Below, in pieces: positions 33,591 to 36,838 of a DNA stretch of 36,838 nt; positions within the stretch are counted from its first letter, which is position 1; each line of letters starts with the position of its first letter. Location of the stretch: positions 1 to 36,838 of the forward strand of contig CAJXPG010000022.1 of NCBI GenBank assembly GCA_913057925.1. Direction: 5' to 3'. Position numbers and translations under genes: made by a program. The notes under the pieces were generated by a model, which saw only the letters and a program-made list of their open reading frames with translations, searched no databases and was not told the origin of the DNA. Origin of the DNA: an uncultured Colwellia sp. (GTDB taxonomy: Bacteria; Pseudomonadota; Gammaproteobacteria; Enterobacterales; Alteromonadaceae).

Positions 33591-34218
33591 CGCTTAAGTT
33601 TAGTTGCTCTTTTTTACAAACCTTAATTATGGCAGGAAGCTTGGCCATTCGCCTTAAATAACCGTTGAGGTGTGTAAAGGCCAGTGGCGGCTTAACTAGC
33701 TCATCAGCCCAAACGGCCAACATAAATAAAAAATAATCACAGACACTAATATCTTCACCAAGTAGGTATTGCTGGTCAGTAAGTTGTTGGTCAAGTATTG
33801 ACAAAATATCTGCTAACCGTGTTTGCTGAGCAGTAATTATTGCATCAGTCGTAGCTTTATCCGTGGTATGTTTCTCTGGATAGAAATAAACCATTAATTC
33901 TGCTTGTAACGTATTGGTTAAATACATCATCCACTGATAAAAATCTGCTCTTTTATCATCGCCAATCGGTGGTATTAGCTTCGCTTGCGGATGATTTTCT
34001 GCAAGGAAAATACAAATAGCCGGACTTTCAAACAAGGTTTTATTTCCCTTCACTAGGGTCGGGATCCTGCCTGTAGGGTTCAGTGCTAAGTATTCTTTCG
34101 ATTTTTGCGCATTACTTTTTCTATCGACTTTTACCAACTCAAATTCAACATCTAGCGCTTCGAGGATAAAGTGTGGAGCCATGCTGGCATTAAGCGGGTA
34201 ATAATATAATTGATACAT
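33559..34218 (-). CDS. Glutathione S-transferase family protein
   Basis: 219 residues, the usual length. A thioredoxin-like N-terminal domain (about 1-78) includes YYYPLNASMAPHFILE, the conserved cis-proline Pro53 in GRIPTL, and the glutathione gamma-Glu contact Glu64-Ser65 in FESPAI. The helical C-terminal domain contains LLGEDISVCDYFLFM, the N-capping motif of the class. The last residues (LPITNNQ) come from the tandem repeat and lie beyond the normal domain end. The substrate is unknown; bacterial members conjugate or reduce a wide range of compounds. It is the last gene of a tight five-gene run, 15 bp after the DUF924 gene. Confidence 0.9.
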   Translation of the reverse strand: MYQLYYYPLNASMAPHFILEALDVEFELVKVDRKSNAQKSKEYLALNPTGRIPTLVKGNKTLFESPAICIFLAENHPQAKLIPPIGDDKRADFYQWMMYLTNTLQAELMVYFYPEKHTTDKATTDAIITAQQTRLADILSILDQQLTDQQYLLGEDISVCDYFLFMLAVWADELVKPPLAFTHLNGYLRRMAKLPAIIKVCKKEQLNLSDYQLPITNNQ

Positions 34219-34233
34219 GATCTGATCTTTAAT

Positions 34234-34782
34234 TTAGAACGAAGAATTGGGTTCATTTAAAAATGCGAGTTCATCTTGAGTCGAATCACGATTTAAGATG
34301 GCGTTTCTATGTGGGTAGCGACCAAAACGATCAATGATCACCTTATGCTTCAATTCAAAATCAAGATTATTTTCTATGCCATTTGCTTGATAAAGTACTA
34401 CAGCATCTTGGTGAATTAAGCGAGACTCACTGTGCATGTATGGCATATATAAAAAGCTTCTTTGAATAGCCGTAAGTTCTTTATCCATGCCTAGAGCAAT
34501 CGTCTCTTGCGCGAGAACCAAAGCCATAGCATCATATGCGAACGCGAGTGCGGTATCTCGGTACATATTACGAGAAAACTGATCAAGAATAATGATTTCT
34601 GCCAGCCGGCCTTGCGCGCAATCTCGCCAACTTGATAACTCACCTTTTATCGCAGCTTGATGAATCGTTTGAAACCTGGTCTTGATTGTTTCATCAAAAG
34701 ATAAATCTTTTAGCCACCACTTTGCGGGTGCTATTTCTGTAAACCAAAAGCTAATCACTTCTTGGTATGTCACTTTTTTCAT
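34234..34782 (-). CDS. DUF924 family protein
   Basis: 182 residues. YQEVISFWFTEIAPAKWW, then ILDQFSRNMYRDTALAFAYD and FLYMPYMHSESRLIHQ are the hallmarks of DUF924, a helical tetratricopeptide-like family of about 180-200 residues, so the gene is complete. The final FGRYPHRNAILNRDST segment is also conserved. No function is fixed for the family. A good AGGAG site precedes the start. It lies between the VOC and GST genes, 36 and 15 bp away. Confidence 0.92.
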   Translation of the reverse strand: MKKVTYQEVISFWFTEIAPAKWWLKDLSFDETIKTRFQTIHQAAIKGELSSWRDCAQGRLAEIIILDQFSRNMYRDTALAFAYDAMALVLAQETIALGMDKELTAIQRSFLYMPYMHSESRLIHQDAVVLYQANGIENNLDFELKHKVIIDRFGRYPHRNAILNRDSTQDELAFLNEPNSSF

Positions 34783-34818
34783 CTTTTGCTCCTATAACCA
34801 ATTAATTATCCAACAAGT

Positions 34819-35205
34819 TCAGCATTGTTGATATAGCTCTAACGGCAATCCATCAGGATCACTAAAGAAGGTAAATTTTTTACTGGTATATTCATCGACA
34901 CGTATTGCTTCAACACTAACCCCATGGTGCTGTAATTTCCTAGTTACTTGTTCAATGTCTTCAACGTTAAAAGCCAAGTGCCTTAAACCGCGAGCTTCTG
35001 GGTAACTTGGTCTCTGCGGTGAGCTTGGAAATGAGAACAACTCGACTTTGCTGCCATCAGGCAACTCAAGATCTAATTTAAAGGACTTACGCTCTGCCCT
35101 GTAGTTTTCTGCCAAAACGTTTAAACCGAGTATACCAACATAGAAATCTTTAGATTTTTGATAGTCAGAGCAAATAATGGCGACATGATGTATCCCTTTT
35201 AACAT
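34819..35205 (-). CDS. VOC superfamily protein, YaeR-like
   Basis: 128 residues of two beta-alpha-beta-beta-beta units. It resembles E. coli YaeR (129 residues) along the whole length, including GLRHLAFNVEDI, AIRVDEYTSKKFTFF and DPDGLPLELY. The metal ligands of the fold are visible: His7, Glu55 (VELFSF), His76 and Glu123. Relatives include glyoxalase I and dioxygenases, and the reaction of this branch is unknown. Its first 7 bases overlap the end of the patatin gene, so translation of the two is probably coupled. Confidence 0.92.
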   Translation of the reverse strand: MLKGIHHVAIICSDYQKSKDFYVGILGLNVLAENYRAERKSFKLDLELPDGSKVELFSFPSSPQRPSYPEARGLRHLAFNVEDIEQVTRKLQHHGVSVEAIRVDEYTSKKFTFFSDPDGLPLELYQQC

Positions 35206-36131
35206 TGCTTTTCTATCACCTCTGCTGCAGTCTCTTTATTTTTATCTGCAATTATCGGCGATAAACTTGCCTTTGCCGCTTCATAACCCAGAGTGATCAT
35301 TTCATCAGCGCGATGGAACTCTAATGTACCGCAGGCATTACGTGCAATTTCAACAAAGTAATCCGCGGGATACGCCGCAAGTTTTTGTCTAGCAATGGTA
35401 CTTTGCATTGCATCAAACGCTTGGTTGGCAATATCATACGCCCCCCATTCATTTTGAGTGTGTTCTACCGCCTTAGTTTTAAAGCGCGCTAAAAAACGCC
35501 CTATTTTACTTTGTGACTTAAGATCTTCTTCATCGGATGCCTCTTGCAACACTGCAGTATCAACCGCTTTAACATTGCCACCAAGGTTAACCGCTATGCT
35601 ACAGTCGGTATGGTCTCCAAAAGTCGGGGCAATTGGCACGGGATTAAGTACCCCGCCATCGATAAGGTCTAGCCCGCGATAATGAAACGGTGTGAAAAAT
35701 AATGGTAAAGATATCGAAGCCCTAATTGCATCAAATAAACTGCCTGAACTTAACCAAATTTCTTTTTCATTGATTACGTCGGCTGCAACAGCAGTATACT
35801 TAACCGGTAAATCTTCAATCGCGATATCACCGACTAAATCTTTTAGTGTCTCAATTATTTTATCGCCTTTGACTAAACCATTTTTCTGCCATGACAAATC
35901 AAGCAGGGTAAATATATCGACTTTATTAATGTCCCTGACCCATTGTTCAAAAATATCTAACTTACCAGCAGCATATATGCCACCGATCAGCGCCCCCATA
36001 GAACAGCCAGAAATCGAAGCTATTTCAAAACCTTGCTCTTCTAACCAATGAATAACACCTATGTGGGCGAGTCCACGGGCACCGCCACTTCCGAGTACCA
36101 GGGATATTGATTTTTTTGTTGTCTCAGTCAT
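35199..36131 (-). CDS. rssA: Patatin-like phospholipase, RssA type
   Basis: 310 residues. The patatin fold is shown by the oxyanion loop GSGGARGLAH (about 14-23), the nucleophile elbow GCSMG with Ser44, and the catalytic Asp158 in the IDGG motif. These give the Ser-Asp dyad of lipid acyl hydrolases. The length and the sequence QNGLVKGDKI fit the RssA branch (301 in E. coli) rather than longer rssA-like toxins. No signal peptide, so it is cytoplasmic. Its substrate is unproven. It lies 38 bp after the GFA gene and overlaps the VOC gene by 7 bp. Confidence 0.92.
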   Translation of the reverse strand: MTETTKKSISLVLGSGGARGLAHIGVIHWLEEQGFEIASISGCSMGALIGGIYAAGKLDIFEQWVRDINKVDIFTLLDLSWQKNGLVKGDKIIETLKDLVGDIAIEDLPVKYTAVAADVINEKEIWLSSGSLFDAIRASISLPLFFTPFHYRGLDLIDGGVLNPVPIAPTFGDHTDCSIAVNLGGNVKAVDTAVLQEASDEEDLKSQSKIGRFLARFKTKAVEHTQNEWGAYDIANQAFDAMQSTIARQKLAAYPADYFVEIARNACGTLEFHRADEMITLGYEAAKASLSPIIADKNKETAAEVIEKQC

Positions 36132-36169
36132 TTAATGTTCGCTTATATACGTAATTGAGTAAGTATTTT

Positions 36170-36589
36170 CTAGAAAGGCTGTTTATCATGACATTCAACA
36201 TTATCAGGCAAAATAAACCAGTCTTGCTTTTCACTAGTCCAGATATGCATGGTTGGTTGTATTACCCGAGTATCAGAAAGCGTGCTTGGTTTTAACTTTA
36301 TTTTATCCGGTTGCTCTGGGTTGAAGTGAAAAATACGATTACCACAACTTGGACAAAACTTAGCGCCGTTAGTATTGCCGCTATCTGATGAGCGAAGCCA
36401 TTCATGCATAATACCACTGAACTTTACATCTGATGCTTTTACCATGGCGGTAATACTAAAAGCACTCGTAGATAGTTTTTGACACTGTCGACAATGACAA
36501 GCTGCGATCATAAATGGTGGTGCCATTAATTGGTAAGTGACTTGACCACACTGGCAAGCCCCGTCGATAGGATAGTGTATTTCATTCAT
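36170..36589 (-). CDS. GFA family (glutathione-dependent formaldehyde-activating fold) zinc protein
   Basis: 139 residues. Zinc-binding cysteines are visible in the family pattern: Cys12 and Cys14 (CQCG), Cys31, Cys33 and Cys36 (CHCRQC), and Cys79 and Cys82 (CPSCGNRIF). The family is named after Gfa, which promotes the addition of glutathione to formaldehyde, but most members have no proven substrate. An AAAGGGA site precedes the start. It is the first gene of the five-gene run, and its predicted leader holds a heptamer tandem repeat. Confidence 0.93.
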   Translation of the reverse strand: MNEIHYPIDGACQCGQVTYQLMAPPFMIAACHCRQCQKLSTSAFSITAMVKASDVKFSGIMHEWLRSSDSGNTNGAKFCPSCGNRIFHFNPEQPDKIKLKPSTLSDTRVIQPTMHIWTSEKQDWFILPDNVECHDKQPF

Positions 36590-36609
36590 GGTAATTCCCT
36601 TTCACTTTT

Positions 36610-36644
36610 AAATGACAAATGACAAATGACAAATGACAAATGAG
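36610..36644. repeat. Heptanucleotide tandem repeat in the GFA leader
   Basis: Five units of AAATGAC, the last being AAATGAG, in a row (36610-36644). It sits between the predicted promoter and the start codon of the GFA gene. Confidence 0.93.
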
Positions 36645-36657
36645 CATGTTCATCAAT

Positions 36658-36686
36658 ACTATAATGTGAAAAGTAAACACTGCCAA
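36658..36686 (-). promoter_or_regulatory. Predicted promoter of the GFA-RssA-VOC-DUF924-GST operon
   Basis: On the minus strand TTGGCA (36681-36686) and TATAGT (36658-36663) are separated by 17 bp, and each differs from the sigma70 consensus at one place. Transcription would start near 36651, giving a leader of about 62 nt that contains the whole heptamer array. Confidence 0.7.
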
Positions 36687-36712
36687 TAAAATTAACTTAC
36701 TAAATTTTAAGC

Positions 36713-36750
36713 AAAAAAAAACCCACGTAATATTGAGATATTACGTGGGT
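36713..36750 (-). terminator. Rho-independent terminator after tRNA-Glu
   Basis: ACCCACGTAATAT and its inverted copy form a perfect 13-bp stem with a 4-nt loop (36721-36750), followed on the minus strand by eight T. It lies 37 bp past the tRNA 3' end, so the tRNA is the last gene of its transcript. Confidence 0.95.
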
Positions 36751-36787
36751 TTTCTTGTGTAGTTCACTTTTTTATTTAAAAAGAAAG

Positions 36788-36838
36788 TGGCATCCCTAAG
36801 GGGATTCGAACCCCTGTTACCGCCGTGAAAGGGCGGTG
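36788..36838 (-). tRNA. tRNA-Glu (UUC), 5' part outside the window
   Basis: On the minus strand the visible 51 bases hold the anticodon arm CCGCC-CTTTCAC-GGCGG with anticodon TTC, then the variable loop, the T arm AGGGG-TTCGAAT-CCCCT, the acceptor strand and an encoded CCA end (36788-36790). This matches bacterial tRNA-Glu closely. The acceptor 5' strand and D arm lie beyond the window. Confidence 0.95.

Noticed and set aside
36610-36644. Short regular repeats as a possible CRISPR array
   Set aside because: The units are 7 bp and directly joined with no spacers, and no cas genes are in view; this is a simple tandem repeat.

Overview
The window looks like the end of a draft contig from a marine gammaproteobacterium of the order Alteromonadales, most likely Colwelliaceae (Colwellia or Thalassotalea type). 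This is inferred from the low GC content, the methylcitrate cycle of AcnD/PrpF type under a GntR-family regulator, the proQ-prc pair, the ~1,620-residue NAD-dependent glutamate dehydrogenase, and small families common in that order (DUF2835, DUF3015, DUF2057). The species cannot be fixed from the sequence alone. Bases 1-47 are not genomic: they match an Illumina Nextera i5 adapter with its index. Every gene I can support lies on the minus strand, so transcription runs from high to low coordinates throughout.

Layout from low to high coordinates. 48-1137: a truncated DUF4105 (Lnb N-terminal) envelope protein and a DUF3015 protein. 1384-3002: a c'-type cytochrome and pyrD. 3129-8000: the large NAD-glutamate dehydrogenase, with a 610-bp non-coding region behind it that holds a promoter/operator candidate and a cluster of short repeats. 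8611-15604: a four-gene envelope set (DUF1302 outer-membrane barrel, DUF1329, YCF48-like beta-propeller, MMPL/RND transporter). This set is the best candidate here for a poorly described system, probably trafficking a hydrophobic molecule. 15980-20513: DUF2835, pepN and an NhaC-type Na+/H+ antiporter. 20676-24383: prc, proQ, an unrecognised 95-aa acidic protein and a free-methionine-(R)-sulfoxide reductase. 24500-26039: a SIMPL-domain protein and a DUF2057 protein, both exported.

26164-33263 is a complete methylcitrate-cycle operon, transcribed gntR, prpB, prpC, acnD, prpF. It oxidises propionyl-CoA to pyruvate and succinate. Its promoter sits between two GTCGAC-centred palindromic sites. A hairpin plus an extragenic palindromic repeat separate acnD from prpF, and the 3' end of prpB is partly duplicated. 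33559-36589 is a likely five-gene operon of housekeeping or detoxification genes (GFA, RssA-like patatin, VOC, DUF924, GST). It has heptanucleotide tandem repeats at both ends, one in the predicted 5' leader and one spanning the last stop codon. The window closes with a terminator and a partial tRNA-Glu(UUC).

Functional calls come from recognising family motifs by eye. Promoters, operators and terminators were found by reading the sequence and have not been tested computationally.
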